From positions 186,001 through 250,000 of the forward strand of contig JBLNCA010000037.1 in NCBI GenBank assembly GCA_050260375.1: 64,000 bases of DNA. The letters run 5' to 3'. Every line of letters starts with the position of its first letter. Position 1 is the first letter of the stretch. Shown piece after piece: positions 1 through 8,210 of this stretch. Source of the stretch: DTFZ01 sp050260375 (lineage in GTDB: Bacteria > Bacillota > Clostridia > Christensenellales > SZUA-584). The position numbers and the translations under genes were made by a program. The notes under the pieces were generated by a model, which saw only the letters and a program-made list of their open reading frames with translations, was not told the DNA's origin and did not search any database.

Positions 1-1
1 C

Positions 2-283
2 ATAATCGAAGGCAGCGGCATGAGGTTTTTCGCAAACGCGTACTGTGAGACGAGCGGCAGGATGATGGAGGTGTATTCCGACCAGCCCGGCGTGCAGTTT
101 TACACGTCGAATTGCTTGGGCGACCTAAACGGCAAGAAGCCTTATCACAACCGGTGGGGTTTCTGCCTTGAGACGCAGAACTATCCGGACGCTATAAACC
201 ATCAAAACTTTCCTTCCTGTGTGCTGAAAGCCGGGGAAATTTATCGCACAGCAACAAAATTCCGCTTTTCAGTAAAGCGCTGA
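2..283 (+). CDS. galM: Aldose 1-epimerase (galactose mutarotase), C-terminal part
   Basis: The reading frame is open from the window edge and ends at a TGA, so only about the last 93 residues are visible. The motifs VYSDQPGVQFYTSN, GFCLETQNYPDAINH and a closing GEIYRTATKFRF are hallmarks of the C-terminal beta-sandwich of aldose 1-epimerases; the Glu of the CLETQ motif is the catalytic base in this family. The enzyme interconverts alpha and beta anomers of aldoses in the cytoplasm. Its place upstream of a sugar-use locus fits, although a promoter and two unrelated genes separate them. The first part of the gene is outside the window. Confidence 0.9.
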   Translation: MIEGSGMRFFANAYCETSGRMMEVYSDQPGVQFYTSNCLGDLNGKKPYHNRWGFCLETQNYPDAINHQNFPSCVLKAGEIYRTATKFRFSVKR

Positions 284-294
284 TGCGTTATAAT
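266..294 (+). promoter_or_regulatory. Candidate sigma-A promoter for the methyltransferase pair
   Basis: A perfect TATAAT (289-294) lies 17 nt after TTTTCA (266-271, four of six matches to the -35 consensus). The elements overlap the end of galM and would start RNA near 300, about 60 nt before the next start codon. This is inferred from sequence match only. Confidence 0.4.
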
Positions 295-358
295 TAAGTG
301 GTTAGACCAGTATTTCTCTCCTCCGTTGAAGGAAAGGACATATCTTAAGGAGGTACAT

Positions 359-1768
359 ATGTTTAAAAATTCCGAAACTGAAAAGCTGTATAACGAACGG
401 GCGGCAAGGTATTATTGCGCGATGGATTGCGGCACGCCCGACAGGATACCTATGCGCTTTCTGATGCAGGAAGCGGCCGCGAGGTATATGGGATACACGA
501 ACCAGCAGGTGGCGTGCGACTACAACCTCGCGTTTGAGGCGACGAGAAAGGCGGGAGAAAAGCTGGGAGTCGATTCCGTAATGCTCAACGCGATATGGAG
601 CAACTACGGCGTAGCAAAATCCGCCTCGTGGAAATACCTCTATGTTCCGGGCGTCGACGTAAACATGGACAGCGTGAACCAGTTCGGAGAACCGGCAACC
701 GAAGAAGAGCTGTTCATGCATGCCTCGGAGTATGAGGAGTTCTGCGATGACCCTACAGCTTTTTTGTTCAACAAATGGTTTCCGCGCGCAACGACGAGGC
801 TGCAAGCCTTAGGAGAACCGGTGACTTTTGATCACAACGTTGCGCTTATATCGGGAGCATTGGCTTACGCTAATTACATGAACGCGTTCGGGCCTGCCGC
901 CTACGCCTTGAAATACGAATCCGGTCTGGTGGGCGCAAACGCGGGCATGATAAAAGCGCCTCTTGATATACTTTCCGACAAGTTCCGCGGCTATATGGAG
1001 ACGGCTATAGATACGATAGAGCGCCCGAAAGAAGTGTTAAAAGCGTGCGAAGCGCTGATGCCGCACATAGTGGCGAATGCTCTTAGCGGTGCGGACCCCG
1101 AAAAGAAAGTTCCGATAACTATATGGGCGCATCGCGGCTGCGTGCCGTTCTTCTCGCAGGAAACGTTCGACACGATATTCTGGCCGACGCTTAAGCCAGT
1201 GTTCGAAGAGATAATCTCAAAAGGCTACCAGATACTTTTCTACGGCGAAGGCAACTGGGAAGCGCATTACAATGCGCTGCTCGAGCTGCCGGAGGGGAGC
1301 ATAATATACCACCTCGACAAGGGCGACCCGGCAACGGCGGCCAAGGCGTTTAAAGGCAAATTCGCAATAAGCGGCGGGCTTTCGTACGACGTTCTGGCAC
1401 GGGGAAGCAAAGACGACGTGCGCAGCCACTTAAAGCAGCTGTTTGAGGTAATGAAGCCGGGCGGAGGGTATATACTCGACGCGACGGCGCTGATGATGCA
1501 CGATATTATACCTGAAAACCTCGATGCCGCCGTGGAGTATACGCTGGAGCATGGCGTATACTCGCAAGGGCACGAAGGCGTAAAGCGCGGCAGCCACGGC
1601 CCGCAGAACATACCGCAGGGCAAGCGCCCGCCGGGAGTTGTGCGGCCGTGGGAAGAAGAGTCAAAGAACTACCGCTGCCTTACCGGGGACGTGGAGCTCG
1701 TGAAGAGCAAATGGCAGGCAAACGACGCGGCGGCGTACAATTACCTGTGGACCACGGTACTCTGGTAA
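359..1768 (+). CDS. Uroporphyrinogen decarboxylase family protein (MtaA/corrinoid methyltransferase-like)
   Basis: This 469-residue protein has the uroporphyrinogen-decarboxylase fold signature used both by HemE and by corrinoid:thiol methyltransferases such as MtaA. It is much longer than HemE (about 350 residues). It carries His258 and Cys261 (WAHRGC), reminiscent of the His-x-Cys zinc ligands of MtaA-type enzymes. The start was taken at ATG 359 because AAGGAGG (347-353) sits five bases upstream; a TTG at 326 has no such site. The next gene, 15 nt away, is a homocysteine-methyltransferase-family protein, so the pair most likely moves a methyl group rather than making haem. No corrinoid protein is encoded nearby. 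Substrate unknown. Confidence 0.8.
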   Translation: MFKNSETEKLYNERAARYYCAMDCGTPDRIPMRFLMQEAAARYMGYTNQQVACDYNLAFEATRKAGEKLGVDSVMLNAIWSNYGVAKSASWKYLYVPGVDVNMDSVNQFGEPATEEELFMHASEYEEFCDDPTAFLFNKWFPRATTRLQALGEPVTFDHNVALISGALAYANYMNAFGPAAYALKYESGLVGANAGMIKAPLDILSDKFRGYMETAIDTIERPKEVLKACEALMPHIVANALSGADPEKKVPITIWAHRGCVPFFSQETFDTIFWPTLKPVFEEIISKGYQILFYGEGNWEAHYNALLELPEGSIIYHLDKGDPATAAKAFKGKFAISGGLSYDVLARGSKDDVRSHLKQLFEVMKPGGGYILDATALMMHDIIPENLDAAVEYTLEHGVYSQGHEGVKRGSHGPQNIPQGKRPPGVVRPWEEESKNYRCLTGDVELVKSKWQANDAAAYNYLWTTVLW

Positions 1769-1783
1769 AAAGAAAGATTGCAT

Positions 1784-2680
1784 ATGCTTAGGATAATAGC
1801 CGATGCCGTGCGAGAAGGCGCGATACTAGTCTCGGACGGAGCCTGGGGTACGTTTTTGTATGGTAAGGGCTTAAAGCCCGGCGAATGTCCGGAGAGCTGG
1901 AACATCGAAAGGTTCGAGGACGTAAAAGCGATAGCCGAGAGTTACATTGACGCGGGCGCGGATATGGTCGAGACAAACAGTTTTGGCGGCTCGCGCATTA
2001 AGCTTGCGCATTTCGGGCTGGACGGCAGGACCGCAGAGATAAACGAAGCGGCGGCAAGAGCTTCGCGCGAGGCGGCGGGCAAAGACAAATACGTAATAGC
2101 ATCCATAGGCCCTACGGGCAAGATGCTCATAATGGAGGACGTAACGGAGCAGCAGCTTTACGACGCGTTTAAAGAGCAGGCGGCTGCGCTTGAAAAGGGC
2201 GGCGCCGACGCGATATGCATAGAGACTATGAGCGACAAGGACGAAGCGGCCATAGCGGTAAAGGCGGCTAAAGAGAATACGAAGTGCGAGATAATCTGCA
2301 CCTTCACATTTGAAAAGACAATATCGGGCGACTACAGAACGATGATGGGCGTATCTCCCGCGGACGCCGCGAAAGCGGCGGTGGAAGCGGGCGCGGACAT
2401 AATAGGAACGAACTGCGGCAACGGCATAGAGCGCATGATAGATATAGTGAAGGAAATGAGAGCGGCATATCCCGATAAGCCCATACTCGTACACGCAAAC
2501 GCCGGCCTGCCGGTAAGCGTAGACGGCAGGGACGTTTATCCCGATACTCCAGAAATTATGGCTTCGTTCGTGCCCGAACTCGTAAAAGCGGGGGCGAATA
2601 TTATAGGCGGCTGCTGCGGCACTACGCCCGAGCATATAAGAGCTATCAAAAGCGCGGTAAAACAAATAAAGCAAGCATAA
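1784..2680 (+). CDS. Homocysteine S-methyltransferase family protein
   Basis: This 298-residue protein matches the stand-alone homocysteine-binding barrel found in MetH and betaine-homocysteine methyltransferases. The N-terminal DGAWGT motif, the ETNSFGG motif and the zinc triad Cys211 (GTNCGNG), Cys277 and Cys278 (GGCCGTT) are all present, so it should bind zinc and activate a thiol such as homocysteine. ATG 1784 was chosen over TTG 1778; the ribosome site is weak, which suggests translational coupling to the gene before it. With the UROD-family partner it forms a two-gene methyl-transfer unit. It lacks the cobalamin and reactivation domains of full MetH. Confidence 0.85.
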   Translation: MLRIIADAVREGAILVSDGAWGTFLYGKGLKPGECPESWNIERFEDVKAIAESYIDAGADMVETNSFGGSRIKLAHFGLDGRTAEINEAAARASREAAGKDKYVIASIGPTGKMLIMEDVTEQQLYDAFKEQAAALEKGGADAICIETMSDKDEAAIAVKAAKENTKCEIICTFTFEKTISGDYRTMMGVSPADAAKAAVEAGADIIGTNCGNGIERMIDIVKEMRAAYPDKPILVHANAGLPVSVDGRDVYPDTPEIMASFVPELVKAGANIIGGCCGTTPEHIRAIKSAVKQIKQA

Positions 2681-2783
2681 TCAAACCAAAAGGCTTTTAA
2701 CCGCAGCGCGTATCATTGAGTTTAATAATATATAGCCTCAATATATATATCCTCACGCATCGCTGAGGAATCCATTGTCAACT

Positions 2784-2821
2784 AATCTGCCTGTGAAATA
2801 TGGGCAGGTTAATTGTTTTTT
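2784..2821 (+). terminator. Intrinsic terminator of the methyltransferase pair
   Basis: An 8-bp stem (AATCTGCC at 2784-2791 with GGCAGGTT at 2803-2810, one G-U pair) with a loop of about 11 nt is followed by a run of T (2815-2821). It separates this unit from the ROK regulator gene. Confidence 0.7.
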
Positions 2822-2828
2822 AATGATA

Positions 2829-2857
2829 TTGACAAAACGATATTACACTATTATAAT
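2829..2857 (+). promoter_or_regulatory. Consensus sigma-A promoter of the ROK regulator
   Basis: TTGACA (2829-2834), a 17-nt spacer and TATAAT (2852-2857) form a perfect consensus promoter directly after the preceding terminator. Predicted RNA start is near 2864, leaving an AT-rich leader of about 88 nt (2864-2951) that could hold the ROK operator. Confidence 0.8.
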
Positions 2858-2951
2858 CAAATAAAATATATTAAATAATAAAAACAATAATCAAATAAAG
2901 TAAGTAAACAAATCAATTATTTTATCAATTAGCGGCATTGGAGAATATTAT

Positions 2952-4172
2952 ATGGCCAGGAAAGGGAAAAACCTCGTTGACGTCAGGTTCTTGAACAGAG
3001 CATTGGTGGTTGACCTGATGAGAAAGCACAATATCAGATCAAGGGCTGAGCTTACGAAACACAGCGGCCTTAATCAGGCGACTGTTACCAATATAGTAAG
3101 CGAGCTCATTGCCTGCGACCTTGTTTATGAGACAGGCCTAATCGAAGGACAGAACGGAAGAAGGATTATAGGCCTGGAGCTTAACTGTGAAAAATACAGG
3201 TTTTTAAGCATAAGGCTCACAAGGGAATATTTCCTGGTCGGAGTATACGATATTAAAGGCAACCAGCACCTGCTTAAGAAATTCCCCATAGACAGGAACG
3301 ACGATGTAGACAAGACGCTTAAGAATATAAAGGAAGAAATCAGAGCAATAACGCGCGCGTTGGGAGACAAAGTGCTGCTCAGCGCCGGCATGGCCGTGCT
3401 GGGCCCGTTCCTTAAGGAAGAGGACATGTTTGTGACGGCGACGGGGTTTCCCGAGCTGAAAAACATACATATAAAAAAGGAGCTGCAGAACGAGCTTGAC
3501 GTTCCTCTGTATATCGACCACGACGCTAACCTCGCGGCATACGCGGAATGGCAGAAATACAGCGAAAACGGCGATCCGGGGCCATTCCTTTATATAATGG
3601 GCGGCCAGGGACTGGGCGCCGGTATAATAGTGGACGGAAAGATAATGCGCGGCAGGTCGGGAGTCGCGGGAGAAATAGGACACATGAGCATCAACTGCGC
3701 TGGGAAAAAATGCGAGTGCGGCAACAAAGGATGCTTAGAGCAGTACGCTTCCGGCTTTGCGATGCTTAACATGCTTAAAGAGTATATTGGCAAAGAAAGC
3801 GATACCGTGCTTAAACCAGACAGCGGCATCAGCGATATATACGCCGCATTTCAGAACAACGACAGGCTCGCGGTTAAAATACTGGACGAAGTGGCATATT
3901 ACATTGGGTTCGGCATAGCGAGCCTCATTAACCTCATAAACCCCAGCACAATCGTAATAGGCGACGATTTCCAAAAAGGGGGCGAGCATTTCCTTGGCAA
4001 AGTATGCGAATCGATTAAAGAGCACACCTCGCCTGATTTGTTCGGCAAACTATCGATACGAATAAGCACGTTTGAAGAGGACCCCGCGCTTGTTGGCGCG
4101 GCAATACTGGCGATAGACGAGATATTGAAAAACGAGTCGTTTTTCGAGAAGTTGCTAGACGCCAAAGCATAA
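2952..4172 (+). CDS. ROK family transcriptional regulator (NagC/XylR type)
   Basis: The 406-residue protein has an N-terminal winged helix-turn-helix (about residues 12-70, RAELTKHSGLNQATVTNIVSEL) followed by a ROK sugar-kinase-like domain. The domain keeps DHDANLAAYAEW, the GQGLGAGI phosphate loop and the Cys zinc motif CAGKKCECGNKGC, as in sugar-sensing ROK repressors such as XylR, NagC and Mlc. It probably binds a sugar or sugar phosphate and controls the adjoining sugar genes. It has its own consensus promoter, so it is likely transcribed alone. Effector and operators cannot be read from the sequence. Confidence 0.9.
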   Translation: MARKGKNLVDVRFLNRALVVDLMRKHNIRSRAELTKHSGLNQATVTNIVSELIACDLVYETGLIEGQNGRRIIGLELNCEKYRFLSIRLTREYFLVGVYDIKGNQHLLKKFPIDRNDDVDKTLKNIKEEIRAITRALGDKVLLSAGMAVLGPFLKEEDMFVTATGFPELKNIHIKKELQNELDVPLYIDHDANLAAYAEWQKYSENGDPGPFLYIMGGQGLGAGIIVDGKIMRGRSGVAGEIGHMSINCAGKKCECGNKGCLEQYASGFAMLNMLKEYIGKESDTVLKPDSGISDIYAAFQNNDRLAVKILDEVAYYIGFGIASLINLINPSTIVIGDDFQKGGEHFLGKVCESIKEHTSPDLFGKLSIRISTFEEDPALVGAAILAIDEILKNESFFEKLLDAKA

Positions 4173-4197
4173 TAAGACTGTATTTGCCGCCCTGCAA

Positions 4198-4215
4198 GAA
4201 ATAAAATTTTGTTTC
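4198..4215 (+). promoter_or_regulatory. Palindromic operator copy 1 (upstream of the RpiR-type regulator)
   Basis: GAAATAAAATTTTGTTTC is an 18-bp near-perfect palindrome (half-site GAAAYAAAA). The first 15 bases recur at 4401. RpiR/MurR-type regulators bind GAAA..TTTC palindromes, so an autoregulatory operator is a reasonable reading. Confidence 0.5.
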
Positions 4216-4338
4216 ATAAAATGTATAATTACGAACATATAAATACCAGTATAGGGGGGAACAGGTAGTAAAAAAGCGAAATATCCGGTTATCATAAAAA
4301 ATTATTTCACGAAAAACGCATATAATGCTTATATTCCA

Positions 4339-4368
4339 TTGACAAATGAACATGCAGGTTATTATAAT
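4339..4368 (+). promoter_or_regulatory. Consensus sigma-A promoter of the RpiR-sugar operon
   Basis: TTGACA (4339-4344), an 18-nt spacer and TATAAT (4363-4368). Predicted RNA start is near 4375, about 100 nt before the chosen start of the RpiR gene. It probably drives the regulator, both kinases and the ABC importer. Confidence 0.75.
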
Positions 4369-4400
4369 CGTCATATAAGCATACAAATGTGCCTTCACAT

Positions 4401-4418
4401 GAAATAAAATTTTATGAC
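4401..4418 (+). promoter_or_regulatory. Operator copy 2, just downstream of the promoter
   Basis: GAAATAAAATTTTATGAC shares 15 bases (GAAATAAAATTTTRT) with the palindrome at 4198. It lies about 25 nt after the predicted RNA start, a normal place for a repressor to block transcription. The two copies are about 200 bp apart and flank the promoter, so looping is possible. Confidence 0.45.
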
Positions 4419-4475
4419 TCGCTAAACACTTTGCGGTTTTTGGCGGTGATGTTGCAGACCGGAAAGGATATGAAT

Positions 4476-5321
4476 ATGGTACTTGGGAGCCATGTGCTTG
4501 AAAATATCCGCGCAAACTACGATGAGATATTTTCGGCGGAAAAGAAGGTTGCGGACTACATTCTGAAAAACCCTGAAAATACGATAAGGCTGAATGTGTC
4601 CGCGCTGGCCGAACTAAGCGGCACAAGCGACGCGACGGTAATACGCCTGTGCCAGCACCTCGGGTATAAGGGCTTTTACCAGATGAAGCTGCAATTGGCG
4701 CATGATCTGGGCAGCGAGCAGCTTTTTAGCGGCAACATACAGCCTAAGGACCCGGACAACGCAGACGACGTGCTTAAGGAAGTCGTGTCCAACATAATGT
4801 ACGCAAAGGCGAATGTGGACAGCGGAGTCTTAAAAAAATGCGTTGAACTGATACTCGGCTGCAATACGGTACACCTTGTTGCGGCGGGCAACTCGATACC
4901 GACCGCGATAGATTTCGCGTTCAGGCTCGGCCGCGTGGGAATACATACAAACAGCTCGTTCATGCCCGAGCAGCAGCTTAACGGAGTAAACCTCGGGTCG
5001 GATAAGGACGTAATGATAGGCATCTCGCATTCAGGCAGTTCAAAGCAGGTGCTGCAGGCGTTTGAACTTGCAAAGAAACGGAACATGACAACAATATCGG
5101 TAACAGACCTGACGGGCAGCCCGGTAACCAAGACGTCCGATTACTCGATATCGACAGGCATAGAGTTCTCCAGCGTTTATATCTTCGGCGCGGCGTCGCA
5201 CATATACATTTCGGCAATACTTGACATACTTCTTTACTTCGTTGCCCGCGCAAAGAAGAACGAAGCCAAAAACGGAGAAACGGACAACGTAGAATACTTC
5301 TTATCGGAAACAAAGATTTGA
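4476..5321 (+). CDS. RpiR/MurR family transcriptional regulator (HTH + SIS domain)
   Basis: The protein is 281 residues, normal for the family. An N-terminal HTH_6 domain (ENIRANYDEIFSAEKKVADYIL, then LAELSGTSDATVIRLCQHLGYKG) is followed by a phosphosugar-binding SIS domain with AAGNSIPTAIDFAFRLGRVG and the GISHSGSSKQV loop. It should sense a sugar phosphate. ATG 4476 was chosen because GGAAAGG (4461-4467) is eight bases upstream and because family members begin close to this point; ATG 4470 and GTG 4389 are alternatives. It heads the operon with the kinases and importer and sits beside two matching palindromes. Confidence 0.9.
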   Translation: MVLGSHVLENIRANYDEIFSAEKKVADYILKNPENTIRLNVSALAELSGTSDATVIRLCQHLGYKGFYQMKLQLAHDLGSEQLFSGNIQPKDPDNADDVLKEVVSNIMYAKANVDSGVLKKCVELILGCNTVHLVAAGNSIPTAIDFAFRLGRVGIHTNSSFMPEQQLNGVNLGSDKDVMIGISHSGSSKQVLQAFELAKKRNMTTISVTDLTGSPVTKTSDYSISTGIEFSSVYIFGAASHIYISAILDILLYFVARAKKNEAKNGETDNVEYFLSETKI

Positions 5322-5343
5322 GGCACACTCAGGAGGAACACCG

Positions 5344-6663
5344 ATGGCTTACCATGACAGCTACGTGCAGTATTACAGGCAGCTGCCTGCCGACATAAAA
5401 AGACATAAATCAAGCGGCCTCGGTGTAATAATGGGCTACACGAGCGATCTTGACGTCATAATCGAATGGAACGGCCAAACGTTTAAAGACATATTATCGG
5501 CTTATCTGAAAGAGGAGCCGGCTTTAAAGCCCGGCGATACGATAGACTCGATGGAATCTTTTGCGCGCATAGTGTGCTATTACATGATTCACGGGCTGGG
5601 CGGAGAGATAGACATAACAAACATCGAAGTATGCAAGTTTCTGGAAAGCAGGTTCAATACGGCGTTTGCGCTCGGCGGGACATGCGCGCAGGGCGCGGCG
5701 GCGCTCAATGCGGTGGGTTTTCCGGTTCTCGTACACATAACGGACAGGTCGAGGGAAGTCTGCGTACAGATGAACGGGCAGGGCCTTGATACCGTTACGG
5801 AGCGAGGACGGGTTCCGATAATGGAAAGCGCGACTAAAGCACCGCCCGTGCGCCATATGATACTGCAGTACCCCAAGGGCGAGAAGATAGACATAAACGG
5901 AACCGTATACGAAACGCCCGTTTCCAACAGGCTAATAATGGATTACGATACGGTACACAAAATGATGCCCATTGATAAATGCTTCCTGGATTACTGCGAA
6001 GCCAACGCAAAGCGCATGCTGGTATACAGCGTATCGGGTTTTAACGGCATTATTGACCGCGGCATAATGGAAAAGAGGATAGACGAGGTTTCGGCGCATT
6101 ATAAAAAGGTCAAGGAACAAAACCCGGGCTGCGTGATATTTCTTGAAGGCGCGCACTATCTAAACGCAGAGCTTAAAAACCTTGTGATTGAAAGGCTCTC
6201 GCGGCACATAGACATATACAGTATGAACGAGGAAGAACTCGTTGAGCATACTGCAAAGCACGGCATGCTTACTGATAAGGATAGTCTTTCTTCCATACTC
6301 GGAGGGCTTGAGTTCATGTTGGAAAGATACCCTGTTAAGGGTATGGTTCTCCACACAAAGGATTATTCAATGTACTTTGGCGACGAACTCAGAAGGGCAG
6401 ACTTCGAAAAAGGCCTTACACTGGGCAACCTGATGTCGGCAACAAGGGCCAGAACGGGAAAATACGGAACATACAGCGATTGCGGCGAATCGCTGAGTCT
6501 GCCCTTAAGCCCCTCAGGGGTTGCTTTCGCGGAGCAACTCAAATCGCTGCGGACGGGGAAGCACGTTTGTTTGGTGCCCTCGCGATATATGGAGCATCCG
6601 AAATATACGATAGGCCTTGGCGACACGTTTATGGCGGGGTTCCTCACATCTTTCGCAGACTGA
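5344..6663 (+). CDS. ADP-dependent glucokinase/phosphofructokinase family protein
   Basis: This 439-residue protein resembles the ADP-specific glucokinase/phosphofructokinase family, a ribokinase-like fold best known from archaea that uses ADP instead of ATP. Supporting features are the length, the LGGTCAQGAAALNAVGFPV sugar-site region, the FLEGAHYLN stretch and the C-terminal GLGDTF motif, in which Asp427 would be the catalytic base. A strong AGGAGG precedes ATG. It sits between the RpiR regulator and the FGGY kinase, so it likely phosphorylates an intermediate of the same sugar route. Bacterial members are mostly uncharacterised, so the substrate and the phosphate donor are not proven. Confidence 0.75.
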   Translation: MAYHDSYVQYYRQLPADIKRHKSSGLGVIMGYTSDLDVIIEWNGQTFKDILSAYLKEEPALKPGDTIDSMESFARIVCYYMIHGLGGEIDITNIEVCKFLESRFNTAFALGGTCAQGAAALNAVGFPVLVHITDRSREVCVQMNGQGLDTVTERGRVPIMESATKAPPVRHMILQYPKGEKIDINGTVYETPVSNRLIMDYDTVHKMMPIDKCFLDYCEANAKRMLVYSVSGFNGIIDRGIMEKRIDEVSAHYKKVKEQNPGCVIFLEGAHYLNAELKNLVIERLSRHIDIYSMNEEELVEHTAKHGMLTDKDSLSSILGGLEFMLERYPVKGMVLHTKDYSMYFGDELRRADFEKGLTLGNLMSATRARTGKYGTYSDCGESLSLPLSPSGVAFAEQLKSLRTGKHVCLVPSRYMEHPKYTIGLGDTFMAGFLTSFAD

Positions 6664-6676
6664 CAGGAGGATTACA

Positions 6677-8179
6677 GTGGCGTTACTGATGGGAATTGAC
6701 CTTGGCACGTCCAGCCTAAAGACAATAATAATAAATGAGTCGGGCGCACTGAAAGCGCTGAGCCACCGCGAATATACTTTTGATTCTCCCCGCCAGGGTT
6801 ATGCGGAGCAGGATCCCGAAGTCTGGTGGAAAGCCTGCTGCGAAACCGTCAGAGAAGCCATTGCGGCATGCGGCTCTCCCGCGTCCGAGATTGCGGGGGT
6901 GAGTTTTTCCGGCCAGATGCACGGCCTTGTCATGTTGGACCGCGAATACCGCGTCGTGCGCCCGGCGATATTGCACTGCGACGCCCGCTCCGACGAGCAG
7001 GTTGAAGAGCTTCGTTTAGAGTTCGGCAAAGACGGCGTATGCAGGCATATGATGAACCCCGTTTATACGGGATTCCTGCTGCCTTCGCTTATGTGGGTAA
7101 GGCGGCATGAGCCCGAAAACTACGAAAAGATACGCTACGTATGCCTGCCCAAAGACTATCTTAAATTCAGGATGACAGGAGAGCTTTCTTCGGATTATTC
7201 GGACGCTTCCGCCACGCTTGCTTTTGACATTATAAGCGGCGTGTGGTCAAAGCATATACTTGAGCGCGTAAGCGTACCTTCCGAGCTTTTTCCGCGCTGC
7301 TACGGGACGACTGAGAATACCGGCCGCGTATGTGCGAGTGCGGCGCAGCAGACAGGCCTTTCGGAAAAGACGGCCGTTGCGGCGGGCGGCGGGGACCAGG
7401 TAATGCAAAGCATAGGCAACGGCATGGTTAAGCCGGGAGACGCGACGGTCAATATAGGCAGCAGCGGGCAGGTCAGCTTCCAGATAGATAAACCGGTGCT
7501 TAACCCGGAGCTGAATACGAATATGTTCTGCGGCTACAGAAAGGGAAGCTGGATACTTTTCGGAGCGACGATGACGGCGGGGCTGTCGCTTGTCTGGTGG
7601 CACAGGATAATAGGCGATATAAACTATGACGTGCTGAATAGGGAAGTCGGCGCCGTCCTGCCCGGAAGCGGCGGGGTGGTATTCCTGCCGTATCTTAACG
7701 GGGAGCGGACGCCTCATGTGAACCCGAATTTAAGCGGCATGTTCCTCGGCGTCAATATAGGAACAACCCGCGCGCATATGACAAAAGCCGTAATGGAAGG
7801 CGTCGCGTTCTCGCTGATGCAGTGTATAGAGATATGCGAAAGCCTCGGGTTTAAAGCGGAAACGCTCGTGGCGTCGGGCGGGGGAGCAAGGAGCAAACCG
7901 TGGCTGCAGCTGCAGGCGGATATATACAACATACCGCTGAGGGTTTCCGAAACGACGGAGCAGGCCGGCATGGGCGCGGCACTTGCGGCGGGCGTGGGAG
8001 CCGGAGTGTATTCGGACCTGGAGGAAGCCTGCCGGGCCGCGGTGAGCTACAAAGACGAGCTGATTATACCCGACCCGCAGCGCCATCAGGTATACAGCGA
8101 ATACTACGGGCTTTATAAGGAAGCGTATCTCTCAAGCAAGGATGAGCTTAAAAAAGCCGCTTTGATGGGGAGAAAGTAA
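6677..8179 (+). CDS. xylB: FGGY family carbohydrate kinase (xylulokinase-like)
   Basis: The 500-residue protein has the full FGGY layout: N-terminal MGIDLGTSSLKTIIIN phosphate loop, GVSFSGQMHGLVMLD sugar-site segment typical of xylulokinases, the linker GGGDQVMQSIGNG, and the C-terminal GGGARSKPWLQLQADI motif. It should phosphorylate a ketose or polyol with ATP. GTG 6677 was chosen because AGGAGG (6666-6671) lies just upstream; an upstream in-frame start would overlap the preceding gene. Xylulokinase is the closest functional guess, but the neighbouring epimerase and aldolase suggest a hexulose or another ketose is equally possible, so the symbol is tentative. Confidence 0.85.
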   Translation: MALLMGIDLGTSSLKTIIINESGALKALSHREYTFDSPRQGYAEQDPEVWWKACCETVREAIAACGSPASEIAGVSFSGQMHGLVMLDREYRVVRPAILHCDARSDEQVEELRLEFGKDGVCRHMMNPVYTGFLLPSLMWVRRHEPENYEKIRYVCLPKDYLKFRMTGELSSDYSDASATLAFDIISGVWSKHILERVSVPSELFPRCYGTTENTGRVCASAAQQTGLSEKTAVAAGGGDQVMQSIGNGMVKPGDATVNIGSSGQVSFQIDKPVLNPELNTNMFCGYRKGSWILFGATMTAGLSLVWWHRIIGDINYDVLNREVGAVLPGSGGVVFLPYLNGERTPHVNPNLSGMFLGVNIGTTRAHMTKAVMEGVAFSLMQCIEICESLGFKAETLVASGGGARSKPWLQLQADIYNIPLRVSETTEQAGMGAALAAGVGAGVYSDLEEACRAAVSYKDELIIPDPQRHQVYSEYYGLYKEAYLSSKDELKKAALMGRK

Positions 8180-8210
8180 GCAAGCACAATATTAAGGTGA
8201 GGTGATATAT

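Noticed and set aside
1871..2674. A 267-codon open frame opposite the homocysteine methyltransferase gene.
   Set aside because: Composition (runs of Arg, Tyr, Ala) is that of an antisense shadow; the + strand gene has all conserved motifs.
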